From assembly GCF_963678635.1 (NCBI RefSeq), contig NC_087071.1, forward strand, positions 16,741,613 through 16,805,612: a DNA stretch of 64,000 nt, written 5' to 3'. Positions 63,001 through 64,000 of this stretch are shown here, piece by piece. The position numbers were made by a program, and so were the translations under genes. Each line of letters opens with the position of its first letter. The stretch's first letter is position 1. Source of the DNA: Symsagittifera roscoffensis. Its lineage: Eukaryota; Xenacoelomorpha; Acoela; Convolutidae. Below the pieces are notes generated by a model. The model was not told where the DNA came from and searched no databases. It was given only the letters and a program-made list of their open reading frames with translations.

Positions 63001-63835
63001 TTTTTCAATTCAAGTCATTTCTTTTGTTAAAAGGCAAAGTCCACTATCGAACAGCAAAAATTTTAAGGTCTCGAAAAACGTGATCCACTTCTAGTTTCGA
63101 AAAGGAAAAGATAATATGTTATCATAGGTGGTAATTTTGAGTTTCGTGCGTGTATTGAATTTGAGAGCTATAATGCATAATATAGCCTTTTCATTTTCAA
63201 TCAATTGTACATACTATAAAATAGTTTTTGTAATTACATTACTCTGCCAAATGAAATGCTATTCAAAAATTCAAATTGTACGCTTGTTTTGCCAAAAAAT
63301 TCGGCTTTTGAAATAAATTATAAATAATGTGCGAAGTATAACAAAAAGTGATCCAGCCACTGAAATTGAACCTAACACCTTTTGTAATATATCACCAACG
63401 AAAATTATTTATCAGATTTCCCAGCGAATTAAAAATTTTACCTATTAATTCAGGTTTCTCAAATTGGGTTAATTGTGTCAAAAGAGCACCAATCATAAAT
63501 TGTTCGTGGAATTCAAAGACCTTAAGGCTTAAATTTTTTTCTCTTGCAAGTTAGTTTTGTTTCCTTGCGTTCATTACTCGTTTCCAACTGTCTCTTGGCT
63601 ATGTTTCCTAGAGCTAGTTATCAATATTTTCTCGCTTATGTTCGAGAAGTGCAGCTTCGCCTCTGTATTACACTTCCAATAAGACAATTCCCGATAGACT
63701 ATAAAATTCAGGTTGGCTCCAATGCGGGTGTGGTGGGCATGACTAAGGAGCACTTGGGACTGGCTCTGGCTCTCAATGTGCCAGTGTTCGTGGTGGTAAC
63801 CAAAATAGACATGTGTCCAGAAAACGTCCTCAAAG
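17779..63835 (+). CDS. GTPBP1: GTPBP1/GTPBP2-family translational GTPase, 3' truncated by the window edge
   Basis: Ten exons (17779-18007, 23101-23178, 23768-23874, 25959-26064, 29932-30081, 30836-30987, 54830-54966, 58266-58366, 61758-61894, 63712-63835) join in one frame to 440 codons. This protein class is a cytosolic elongation-factor-like GTPase with an N-terminal extension, linked to exosome-dependent mRNA turnover and stalled-ribosome surveillance. Visible: G1 GNVDAGKS (about residues 289-296), the [13 protein letters not shown] switch I region, G3 [21 protein letters not shown], and G4 TKID. The G5 motif and domains II and III lie beyond the edge. The N-terminal part is longer than in vertebrates and rich in Ser, Asn and Gly. 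Exon 4 ends in a GC donor. GTPBP1 and GTPBP2 cannot be separated with certainty from this half. Confidence 0.93.
18008..18779. other. GTPBP1-like intron 1, first part
   Basis: AT-rich, no coding similarity recognised. Confidence 0.5.
18780..19420 (+). repeat. Family A copy interrupted by a hAT MITE
   Basis: Family A sequence (GCATTTGATTTTTTTTTGCG, GGAAGGAAAGTTACTC) is split at the GTGACCCAGTTTTCTC position by the element at 18989-19244, then resumes and ends GCTGTTTGTTGGCTATGTTT. Confidence 0.8.
18981..19252. mobile_element. hAT-type MITE with 8-bp target-site duplication
   Basis: The element 18989-19244 (256 bp) begins CAGGCGCGGATCTAGG and ends CCTAAATCCGCTACTG, imperfect terminal inverted repeats with the GCGGAT(C/T)TAGG core. 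It is flanked on both sides by GTGACCCA (18981-18988 and 19245-19252). An 8-bp duplication is the hallmark of hAT transposition. No transposase is encoded. It lies inside a family-A repeat, so it is younger than that copy. Confidence 0.9.
19490..20055 (+). mobile_element. Family D element with tRNA-like segment
   Basis: Contains CAACCTTAGTCGCAAATATA, GGGGCACCTTTACAGC, one unit of the 159-bp repeat seen three times at 31316-31790, a tRNA-like piece (GTGAGTGGTTAGTGCGTGAG at about 19920) and the tail CGCAAGTGTTTGTGAAATGC, then AGCTTCGCCTCTGTGTTT. Confidence 0.7.
20830..21250 (+). mobile_element. tRNA-headed element (family F), left part
   Basis: Head at about 20828-20885 resembles a tRNA with B box GGTTCGAATCT and an A-box-like TCTGGAGTAATTAATACG. 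It is followed by the AAACTGGGAATATTTTGTTC and CGGCTTAGTTGCCACATC segments shared with 50035-50745. The right part (22740-22875) ends in the TATCGCAAGTGG...CCTCTGTG tail. A Helitron-like insertion separates the two. Confidence 0.6.
21700..22737 (+). mobile_element. Non-autonomous Helitron-like element, 3' end defined
   Basis: Ends with hairpin CCAGCTTTAGCTGG (22715-22728) followed by GGCCCCTAG, with CTAG at 22734-22737 and T as the next base. This is the canonical Helitron terminus and insertion preference. The body is a diverged tandem array of about 130-180 bp units with TCTGAGATTTTGG, TTGATTTTTTGACCGTTT and TTTGCTTATGCG. The 5' end was not located. Confidence 0.65.
22740..22875 (+). mobile_element. 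Family F element, right part
   Basis: TTTGTGTTGTATCGCAAGTG, then CGAAGCTCGGCTCCGCCTCT, matches the end of the element at 50700-50745. It is separated from its left part by the Helitron-like insertion. Confidence 0.6.
23101..23178 (+). CDS. GTPBP1: GTPBP1-like exon 2
   Basis: 78 nt between TTTTAAG and GTAAGA, phase 1 to phase 1. Encodes a Ser/Asn-rich linker, [18 protein letters not shown]. Family conservation is low here, so support comes from splice sites and frame. Confidence 0.75.
23682..23706 (+). repeat. Run of 25 G
   Basis: Uninterrupted G tract followed by TGAGGGAGTGTGTGG, 61 bases before the acceptor of exon 3. It could form a quadruplex in DNA or in the pre-mRNA. Confidence 0.97.
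23768..23874 (+). CDS. GTPBP1: GTPBP1-like exon 3
   Basis: Acceptor TGTACAG, donor AAG/GTCGGT, phase 1 to 0. Encodes an acidic stretch [20 protein letters not shown]. It corresponds to the acidic segment that precedes the LVSP region of vertebrate GTPBP1. Confidence 0.85.
24200..24655 (+). repeat. Family A copy, diverged
   Basis: Conserved blocks include AATTACGAATGTGCAAGTGC, CGACTTCTAGTTTCTGAAGT and AGTACCAATCATGAAC. Termini are decayed. Confidence 0.65.
24745..25450. mobile_element. Foldback MITE (mariner-like ends), copy 2
   Basis: The left arm starts CAGTGCTGATTTAAATTATC and continues CGGACAAAAC. The right arm is its inverse, CATTCGTTCTGTCCGGATAA followed by TTTGATTA. The arms extend inward (AAACGCGTTTTTCTGAAATT against TGAGATAAAAGCGTTTTAAT). 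The right tip is diverged, so no clean TA duplication is visible. Confidence 0.75.
25453..25879. mobile_element. Inverted-repeat MITE of the CCCAAATGGCATAA type
   Basis: Left: CAAATGGCATAATTCCCAAA, then TGGCATAAAAATGAAA. Right: the inverse, TTTCATTTTATGCCA, then TTTGGGAATTATGCCATTTG. The inverted repeats contain an internal direct repeat of CCCAAATGGCATAA. The element abuts the foldback MITE on its left. Confidence 0.75.
25959..26064 (+). CDS. GTPBP1: GTPBP1-like exon 4 (GC donor)
   Basis: Acceptor TTTTTTCAG. Encodes [20 protein letters not shown] followed by [15 protein letters not shown], matching the LVSPTSEQYDSLL region of vertebrate GTPBP1. The exon ends GGAG and the intron starts GCAAGT. 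Joining to exon 5 (phase 1) gives [11 protein letters not shown], in line with the vertebrate GSDGTEYGLS segment. Confidence 0.9.
26065..28371. other. GTPBP1-like intron 4, first part
   Basis: No gene recognised. At about 26455-26545 a decayed tRNA-like segment occurs (GGAGTGCAGTGGTGAGAATT ... GAGGTTGTAAGCTC). A - strand frame at 27610-27813 has no recognisable similarity. Confidence 0.4.
28372..28762 (+). mobile_element. Family B (Helentron/HINE-like), copy 1
   Basis: 5' end TGTTCCGACTTTCGAAGAAA. Just inside the 3' end is CAGTCTGAACA, a decayed inverse, then the hairpin CAGGGCGTTGTCGCCCTG and the tail ATACGGGCAGTCTTGT. Confidence 0.7.
28860..29282 (+). repeat. Family A copy
   Basis: Contains CACTATCGAACAGCGAAAGT, TTACCTATTGATTCAGTTTT and the end CTTTTCCAACTGCCTGTTGG followed by TTATATTTTG. 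Confidence 0.85.
29320..29750 (+). repeat. Family A copy
   Basis: Directly follows the previous copy. Contains CTCGCTCAAATTTGATTTTT and TTATTGATCCATTTTTCTCT, and ends TTCCAACTGTTTGTTGACTA followed by TGTTTTTG. Confidence 0.8.
29932..30081 (+). CDS. GTPBP1: GTPBP1-like exon 5
   Basis: Acceptor TTTATTTAG, donor AATG/GTATAG, phase 1 to 1. Encodes [20 protein letters not shown], then [17 protein letters not shown], the helical segment aligned with the EADMEASYATVKSMAEQI region of vertebrate GTPBP1. Confidence 0.9.
30130..30604 (+). other. Candidate pair of cassette exons (30130-30164 and 30523-30604)
   Basis: An acceptor-like GAAAAG preceded by a pyrimidine tract opens 35 nt ([11 protein letters not shown]) with a GC-type donor CAG/GCAATA. 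A second acceptor (CTTGTGCTTCCAAG) opens 82 nt ([16 protein letters not shown], then [11 protein letters not shown]) with donor GGG/GTATAG. Their phases (1 to 0, 0 to 1) fit exactly between exons 5 and 6, and together they add 117 nt without a stop. A shorter alternative is a 36-nt exon at 30569-30604. There is no similarity support, so they are not in the main model. Confidence 0.3.
30836..30987 (+). CDS. GTPBP1: GTPBP1-like exon 6
   Basis: Acceptor CTTTTAG, donor AAACAG/GTTGGA, phase 1 to 0. Encodes an Asn/Gly/Asp-rich stretch and then [12 protein letters not shown], which corresponds to RVRDYLVRKR just before the G domain. Confidence 0.9.
31225..32030 (+). mobile_element. Family D element with internal triplication
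   Basis: Shares CCAACCCAAGTCGCAAATAT, GGGGCACCTTTAAAGC and GCATCCGTCGGTGAGTGG with the element at 19490-20055. A unit of 159 bp that is single there occurs three times here. The CTCGCAAGTG...CTCTGTG tail is missing. Family B sequence starts at about 32031. Confidence 0.75.
31316..31790. repeat. Three tandem 159-bp units
   Basis: CACCTTTAAAGCTTTTTGAT starts at 31320, 31479 and 31638. The first two units are almost identical and the third has a few changes (CACCTTCAAAGC). The high identity points to a recent local amplification. Confidence 0.95.
32031..32110 (+). mobile_element. Family B 5' fragment
   Basis: TTGTTTCGACTTTCGAAGAA, then TATTTATGGTTGGTGTTG, fits the family B start at 28372. No hairpin end is present nearby. 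Confidence 0.5.
32235..32646 (+). repeat. Family A copy
   Basis: Includes AGGTATATATGCACTTTTTG, TGATCCAGTTTTCTCAATTT and the end TTGCGTTCATTACTCTTTTC, then CAGCTGTCAGCTGGCTATGT. The hairpin has changed on both arms in a compensating way (CAGCTGTCAGCTG). Confidence 0.85.
32755..33103 (+). repeat. Family A copy
   Basis: Contains AACAGCAAATGTGTACGGTC, CCATTGATCCAGTTTTCTCG and the end TTCCAACTGTATGCTGGCTA followed by TGCTC. Confidence 0.8.
33104..33469. other. Intron 6 segment, nothing recognised
   Basis: A spacer between a family A copy and the MULE relic. No similarity noticed. Confidence 0.4.
33470..34640 (+). pseudogene. MULE transposase relic
   Basis: Frame-shifted pieces fit one MULE-domain transposase. 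About 33560-33700 reads [20 protein letters not shown], which precedes the domain in this class. About 33760-34055 reads [20 protein letters not shown], then [18 protein letters not shown] and [12 protein letters not shown], the DGTFK and DFE-type segments of the MULE catalytic domain. Near 34060 the FF(H)L-type stretch appears in another frame. 34417-34608 reads [18 protein letters not shown], then [14 protein letters not shown], the typical RTNN...WH...HP end. At least two frameshifts and internal stops inactivate it. Terminal inverted repeats were not found. Confidence 0.75.
34641..35477. other. Intron 6 segment, nothing recognised
   Basis: AT-rich spacer with a few G-rich words near 35390-35470 (GGGGTTA repeats). 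No gene seen. Confidence 0.4.
35478..35675 (+). repeat. Family A 3' fragment
   Basis: Starts in the TTACCTATCGATCTAGTTAT block and runs to GACTCTATTCTGATTGTATG, then TTGCCTGTGTTTT. Confidence 0.6.
36320..39105 (+). pseudogene. Decayed LINE with endonuclease, reverse transcriptase and C-terminal domain (RTE-like)
   Basis: Endonuclease pieces: [13 protein letters not shown] and RDLNAKV (for GDLNAKVG) at 36500-36760. Reverse transcriptase pieces: [18 protein letters not shown] at about 37600, [14 protein letters not shown] then [10 protein letters not shown] across two frames at about 37740-37820, [19 protein letters not shown] at about 38180-38235, and [13 protein letters not shown] at about 38296-38340. 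The catalytic box reads FAND instead of YADD, and stops and frameshifts are frequent. C-terminal part 38757-39104 reads [20 protein letters not shown] and [15 protein letters not shown], the RLRWLGHVLR-type domain of these elements. RTE assignment is from general appearance. It lies sense-oriented in intron 6. Confidence 0.8.
39361..40027. mobile_element. Foldback MITE with TA target duplication, copy 3
   Basis: The element 39363-40025 (663 bp) begins CAGTGCTGATTTAAATTATC and ends GATAATTTAAATTAGCGCTG, with TA on both sides (39361-39362 and 40026-40027). Arms continue inward (ACGCGTTTTTCTCAAATTGG against CAATTCGAGAAGAACGCGTT) for most of the length. TA duplication and CAGT-type ends suggest mobilisation by a Tc1/mariner transposase. 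It ends 71 bases from the stop codon of the - strand helicase gene. Confidence 0.85.
40099..40477 (-). CDS. NERD-helicase exon C (terminal)
   Basis: Acceptor CTTTACAG at the 40485-40478 end, frame open to TGA at 40101-40099. Contains [14 protein letters not shown] (motif V position) and [17 protein letters not shown] (motif VI), then an acidic helical tail ending RWIIDLD. It needs a phase-2 donor upstream. The only one near the end of exon B is weak, so a missing small exon is possible. Confidence 0.75.
40099..48272 (-). CDS. NERD-domain superfamily-1 helicase gene, nested antisense, partial model
   Basis: Exon A 48272-47041, exon B 45706 to about 44998 and exon C 40477-40099. A and B join in frame (AG|GTGG donor, AAGAAG| acceptor, phase 2). 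The protein starts with a NERD fold ([20 protein letters not shown], then [19 protein letters not shown] with the D...EVK nuclease-type residues, then [12 protein letters not shown]). A UvrD-like helicase follows: motif I GAVGSGKT, Ia [64 protein letters not shown]-helicase fusions are known mainly from bacteria. Function in animals is unknown, and a nucleic-acid processing or defence role is inference. Long uninterrupted frames among decayed repeats argue that it is functional. The first exon and the B-C join are unresolved. Confidence 0.75.
40814..40991. mobile_element. 166-bp MITE with TTTTTC target duplication
   Basis: The element 40820-40985 begins TTGGCCCGTGTGAACAATCT followed by CCCCCC. 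Its right end is the inverse (GGGGGGAGATTGATCACTTG then GGCCAA). TTTTTC flanks both sides (40814-40819 and 40986-40991). A relative lies at 53172-53322. Confidence 0.8.
41229..42177. repeat. Long direct repeat, copy 1 (about 0.95 kb)
   Basis: From TCTTTTTGAAGAAATCTCAG to CAGAAAGGGTCTAAGAGCA. It is matched by 43584-44684 in the same orientation, with high but not perfect identity and an extra 120-130 bp near 44495-44618 in copy 2. Confidence 0.9.
42316..43157 (+). mobile_element. Family C Helentron/HINE-like element with minisatellite core
   Basis: 5' end ACACCGAAG at 42317. The exact inverse CTTCGGTGT is at 43127-43135, followed by hairpin GCGCGTAGCGC (43139-43149) and tail CTATGTTT. The core is the 76-bp array at 42519-43075. 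The uninterrupted site at about 49063 shows insertion within a run of T, as Helentron-type elements prefer. No protein is encoded. Confidence 0.8.
42519..43075 (+). repeat. 76-bp minisatellite, about 7.3 units
   Basis: Units begin GATTTTTAGTTCTCGAACTG and end ATACATGTGTTAGTAC, starting at 42519, 42595 and so on. Units differ at several positions, with substitutions such as CATGATC to CAGGCTC. Confidence 0.97.
43584..44684. repeat. Long direct repeat, copy 2
   Basis: Same segment as 41229-42177, for example CTGATCTGATCCACCCATTA, GGTCCCTCCAGCATGAGAAC and GTCAGCGAAAGGTCGCGTCT. Period between copies is about 2.35 kb. The intervening unit makes the whole a tandem-like duplication inside the helicase intron. 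Confidence 0.9.
44998..45706 (-). CDS. NERD-helicase exon B
   Basis: First base C at 45706 completes a Ser codon with exon A. Encodes [25 protein letters not shown] (Walker B-type motif II), [11 protein letters not shown] (motif III), [17 protein letters not shown] (motif IV) and a Gln/Glu-rich insert. The frame stays open to a TAA at 44998-45000. The true 3' boundary is probably upstream of it, after the CAFLLDYTP stretch at about 45090. Confidence 0.8.
45808..46842 (+). repeat. Family A copy interrupted by a family B element
   Basis: Starts TTGAACGTAGTGAAGACTCT at about 45808. A further stretch at 45955-46200 is not typical of family A. The family then resumes (ATTCTTGAAATTCAAAGAGG), is split by family B at 46252-46772, and ends CTTTTCCAACTGTCTGTTGG followed by TTATGTT. 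Confidence 0.75.
46252..46772 (+). mobile_element. Family B (Helentron/HINE-like), copy 2
   Basis: 5' TGTTCCGACTTTCGATACGA. Its inverse GTCGGAACA is at about 46730-46738, followed by the perfect hairpin CAGGGCTTTGCCCTG (46741-46755) and tail ATACGAGTAGTCTTG. This is the clearest family B copy. Confidence 0.85.
47041..48272 (-). CDS. NERD-helicase exon A
   Basis: About 410 codons open. It begins after a possible GATAG acceptor ([14 protein letters not shown]...) with no in-frame ATG before the NERD domain, so an upstream exon is missing. NERD core residues run from about 48185 to 47995. Motif I GAVGSGKT is at 47243-47220. The exon ends AATAG with donor GTGGCA at 47040. Confidence 0.85.
48450..48700 (+). 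repeat. Family A 5' fragments
   Basis: Two nested beginnings: ATAGTGAAAACTCTCCTTGA at about 48467, and GTAGTTCAGACTCTTATATA followed by GGTCGCGATG at about 48596. Confidence 0.6.
48928..49493 (+). repeat. Family A-type unit, uninterrupted
   Basis: Same unit as 42178-43583 but contiguous across AAGTTCATTTACTAGATGG (about 49056-49074). It thereby gives the empty-site sequence for the family C insertion. Confidence 0.9.
50035..50745 (+). mobile_element. Family F element, uninterrupted copy
   Basis: A decayed tRNA-like head (TTAGCTTGGTGGTGAAGAAT, GGTCATAAGTTCCAA) is followed by CAAACTGGAAGTATTTC, ATGTCGGCTTATAG and the end TTGTGTTGTATCGCAAGTAG with CTCTGTGATG. It matches 20830-21250 and 22740-22875. 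Confidence 0.6.
50746..52190. other. Intron 6 segment, nothing recognised
   Basis: A short duplicated phrase (ACCCCGG(G/T)TGTTCGT at about 51636 and 51664) is the only pattern seen. No gene. Confidence 0.4.
52190..52365 (-). repeat. tRNA-derived SINE head and body
   Basis: Read on the - strand, GTGGCCGACTGGGGTAAGGC fits the A-box region of a Ser/Leu-type tRNA, and GCTCAAGTCCCAC fits a B-box-like segment. The body (CAGTGTCATCCGCCTCCTCA) also occurs at 3860-3890. The stretch is much more GC-rich than its surroundings. Confidence 0.6.
52695..53070 (+). mobile_element. Family B copy 3
   Basis: The body matches 28372-28762 (TTCAAAATCGTTCCAAATTG, AATTTACCAAAAACTATTCG). Before the end lies ATTCGGAAC, then the hairpin CAAGGCTTTGCCTTG (53036-53050), changed on both arms, and tail ATACGATTAGTCTGG. 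The 5' tip is eroded. Confidence 0.7.
53172..53322. mobile_element. Relative of the 166-bp MITE
   Basis: GACCAAATGAACAATCTCCC at the left and AAGATTGGTCAT at the right. The internal sequence AAATGGCAAATCTAAACAGT matches 40854-40875. Confidence 0.65.
53330..54440. other. Intron 6 segment, nothing recognised
   Basis: Contains a GGAGGAGGAGGA stretch near 53640. Frames at 53817-54027 overlap on both strands and resemble nothing known. Confidence 0.4.
54445..54672 (+). repeat. Family A 3' fragment
   Basis: Starts at the TTTGCCTATTGATCCAGTTA block and has the perfect end TTGCGTTCATTTCTCTTTTC, CAACTGTCAGTTGGCTATGT. Confidence 0.85.
54830..54966 (+). CDS. GTPBP1: GTPBP1-like exon 7 (G1 motif)
   Basis: Acceptor CTGTTCAG, donor TTCAG/GTATTA, phase 0 to 2. 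Encodes [20 protein letters not shown], then [20 protein letters not shown]. It is nearly identical to vertebrate GTPBP1 and includes the P-loop GNVDAGKS. Confidence 0.97.
55420..55895 (+). mobile_element. Family D element with a different tRNA-like segment
   Basis: Begins near CTTTTTTCCAACCTAAGTCG followed by CAAATATT. The tRNA-like part at about 55598-55665 has A box TAGCGTAGAGG and B box GGTTCGAACCT. It ends GCTTGTGAAGTGCAACTTCG, TCTCTGTGTA. Confidence 0.7.
56225..56400 (+). mobile_element. Family D 5' fragment
   Basis: TTTTTTCGAACCTAAGTCGC, AAATAAAGGTGTCAAATTTT is the start of family D, without a tRNA-like part or tail. Confidence 0.55.
56500..57748 (+). mobile_element. Non-autonomous Helitron-like element, second copy
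   Basis: Ends with hairpin CCAGCTTAAGTTAAGCTGG (57722-57740), GCTC and CTAG at 57745-57748, with T next. The body has diverged units with ATCTGAG at about 56968, 57099 and 57407. Near the left a segment of about 110 bp (GATACTGGTTTTTACCTATG ... GATCTTGGAAAATATC) occurs twice. Related to 21700-22737. Confidence 0.65.
57925..58250 (+). repeat. Family A copy, partial
   Basis: Has TTCAAGTTCAATTCAAATTC, ATCGACTTCTTGTTTCGAAA and the end TTTTTCCAACGCTCTGTTGA followed by CCAATGTTTT, immediately before exon 8. Confidence 0.8.
58266..58366 (+). CDS. GTPBP1: GTPBP1-like exon 8 (switch I region)
   Basis: Acceptor GTTTAG, donor ACACG/GTCAGT, phase 2 to 1. Encodes [20 protein letters not shown], then [14 protein letters not shown]. 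The GRTSS threonine is the expected effector-loop (G2) residue. Confidence 0.97.
58367..58907. other. Intron 8, first part, nothing recognised
   Basis: Open frames on both strands (58465-58712) overlap each other and show no similarity I recognise. Confidence 0.4.
58908..59446 (+). mobile_element. Family A element, reference full-length copy (about 0.54 kb)
   Basis: 5' TCAACGTAGTGAAGACTCTT then ATATAGGTCTTGG. AAGAC and GTCTT can pair as a 5' hairpin. Middle: TATATGCACTTTTTGAGTTC and TTGATCCAGTTTTCTC. 3': TTGCGTTTATTACTC, hairpin CCAACTGCCAGTTGG and CTATAATC. Across copies the 5' phrase AATGAACG is mirrored by CGTTCATT just before the hairpin, and the hairpin is followed by CTATGTTT. This is the asymmetric inverted-repeat layout of Helentron-derived HINEs. 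No protein is encoded. Confidence 0.75.
59692..60207 (+). repeat. Family A copy
   Basis: Starts TTAACGTAGTTAAGACTCTT, then ATACAGATCGTGATGG, and ends TTTTCCAACTGTCAGTTGGC, TATGTTTT. It contains a local rearrangement near 59880-59940, where two middle blocks overlap. Confidence 0.85.
60208..60823. other. Intron 8 segment, nothing recognised
   Basis: Two loosely similar stretches (TGAACTTAGTTGAATCTAAT at about 60494 and TGAACTTCGTTGAATTCTAA at about 60721) are the only pattern. Confidence 0.4.
60824..60900 (+). repeat. Family A 5' fragment
   Basis: AAACGTAGTTCAGACATGTA, TTGATGTCTTGTGATTTTTT. Confidence 0.6.
61403..61600 (+). repeat. Family A fragment
   Basis: TCAATGGACACAGCGAAGAC, ACTTATTGGTGTCGTTTGAT, followed by AAATCTCATCTTGCTC and AATTGAAGAGCTTTAATGTG. 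Confidence 0.6.
61758..61894 (+). CDS. GTPBP1: GTPBP1-like exon 9 (G3 motif)
   Basis: Acceptor TTTTTAG, donor ATG/GTATGT, phase 1 to 0. Encodes [20 protein letters not shown], then [14 protein letters not shown], with G3 DLAGH. Vertebrate GTPBP1 is almost identical over this stretch. Confidence 0.97.
61895..62274. other. Intron 9, first part
   Basis: AT-rich, nothing recognised. Confidence 0.4.
62275..62625 (+). mobile_element. Family D element with Ser/Leu-type tRNA-like segment
   Basis: Starts near AGCGAGCGTAGTGTGTTAGT and TTTTTTCCAATTTAACTCGC. The tRNA-like part at about 62435-62505 has GCGACCGAGAAGGACGCGAG and B box TGTTCGAATCC. It ends GCTAGTGTTTGTGAAGTGCA, GCTTCGCCTCTGTGTTT. Confidence 0.75.
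62685..63606 (+). repeat. Family A copies, one interrupted
   Basis: A partial copy at 62685-62855 is followed by a copy starting TTAATGAACGTAGTGAGTAC at about 62860. The latter is broken by unrelated sequence (about 63108-63405) and ends TTGCGTTCATTACTCGTTTC, CAACTGTCTCTTGGCTATGT. Confidence 0.8.
63625..63670 (+). repeat. Family D tail fragment
   Basis: TCTCGCTTATGTTCGAGAAG, TGCAGCTTCGCCTCTGTATT, about 40 bases before the acceptor of exon 10. Confidence 0.7.
63712..63835 (+). CDS. GTPBP1: GTPBP1-like exon 10 (G4 motif), last in window
   Basis: Acceptor AAAATTCAG, donor AAAG/GTAAGA, phase 0 to 1. Encodes [20 protein letters not shown], then [20 protein letters not shown], with G4 TKID. The gene continues past 64000. 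Confidence 0.97.
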
Positions 63836-64000
63836 GTAAGAAAAGTTGTTGGATCTCATTGTTATAGTACGATTTCATTTTTAAGACCAATTCGCTTAAA
63901 ATAGTGCGCACTGTAATTGGCGAGCGTTTTAGTACCATGTGTTTTATCTTCATATTAAAGTTATGTGTGAACTATAAGAGGCAGTTATGGCAGTTGGCTC

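Overview
The window is AT-rich nuclear DNA from an invertebrate-type animal. Protein-coding exons are short and separated by long repeat-filled introns, and the two genes on the + strand are conserved metazoan genes. I cannot name the species or phylum from the sequence alone.

Layout. (1) Bases 910-11463 hold a complete four-exon gene for the ESCRT-III subunit CHMP6/VPS20 (220 residues, N-myristoylation-type start MGNVFG). (2) Bases 11464-17768 are intergenic or 5' untranslated sequence. They hold copies of a dispersed repeat and a possible promoter with a CRE and a YY1-like site near 13020-13092. (3) Bases 17779-63835 hold ten recognised coding exons of a GTPBP1/GTPBP2-family translational GTPase. 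It is cut by the right edge after the G4 motif TKID. Its sixth intron (30988-54829) is about 23.8 kb long. (4) On the - strand inside that intron lies a second gene. Exons at 48272-47041, 45706-about 44998 and 40477-40099 together encode a NERD nuclease-related domain followed by a superfamily-1 (UvrD-like) helicase. Its first exon and the exon B to C join are unresolved.

Almost everything else is mobile-element debris. I see a decayed LINE with ORF1 and endonuclease remnants in CHMP6 intron 2, a second decayed LINE with EN, RT and a C-terminal domain (36320-39105), and a MULE transposase relic (33470-34640). There are also a hAT-type MITE with a perfect 8-bp target duplication, a long foldback MITE flanked by TA, a 166-bp MITE flanked by TTTTTC, and several tRNA-derived short elements.

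The most striking pattern is a set of non-autonomous families with rolling-circle (Helentron/HINE-like) architecture. Each has a short 5' motif whose inverted copy sits just inside a 3' hairpin, followed by a short tail. Family A has about twenty copies of roughly 0.5 kb, all in + orientation. Family B ends in a CAGGGC...GCCCTG hairpin. Family C carries a 76-bp minisatellite and sits inside a family-A copy whose uninterrupted paralogue is also in the window. Two further elements end like canonical Helitrons (hairpin, then CTAG before T).

The genes do not form a pathway. CHMP6 acts in endosomal membrane remodelling, the GTPBP1-like protein is a GTPase linked to mRNA and ribosome surveillance, and the nested NERD-helicase is of unknown function in animals. 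Exon boundaries below were placed by hand from splice sites, reading-frame phase and family similarity. Repeat boundaries are approximate unless a target duplication is given.
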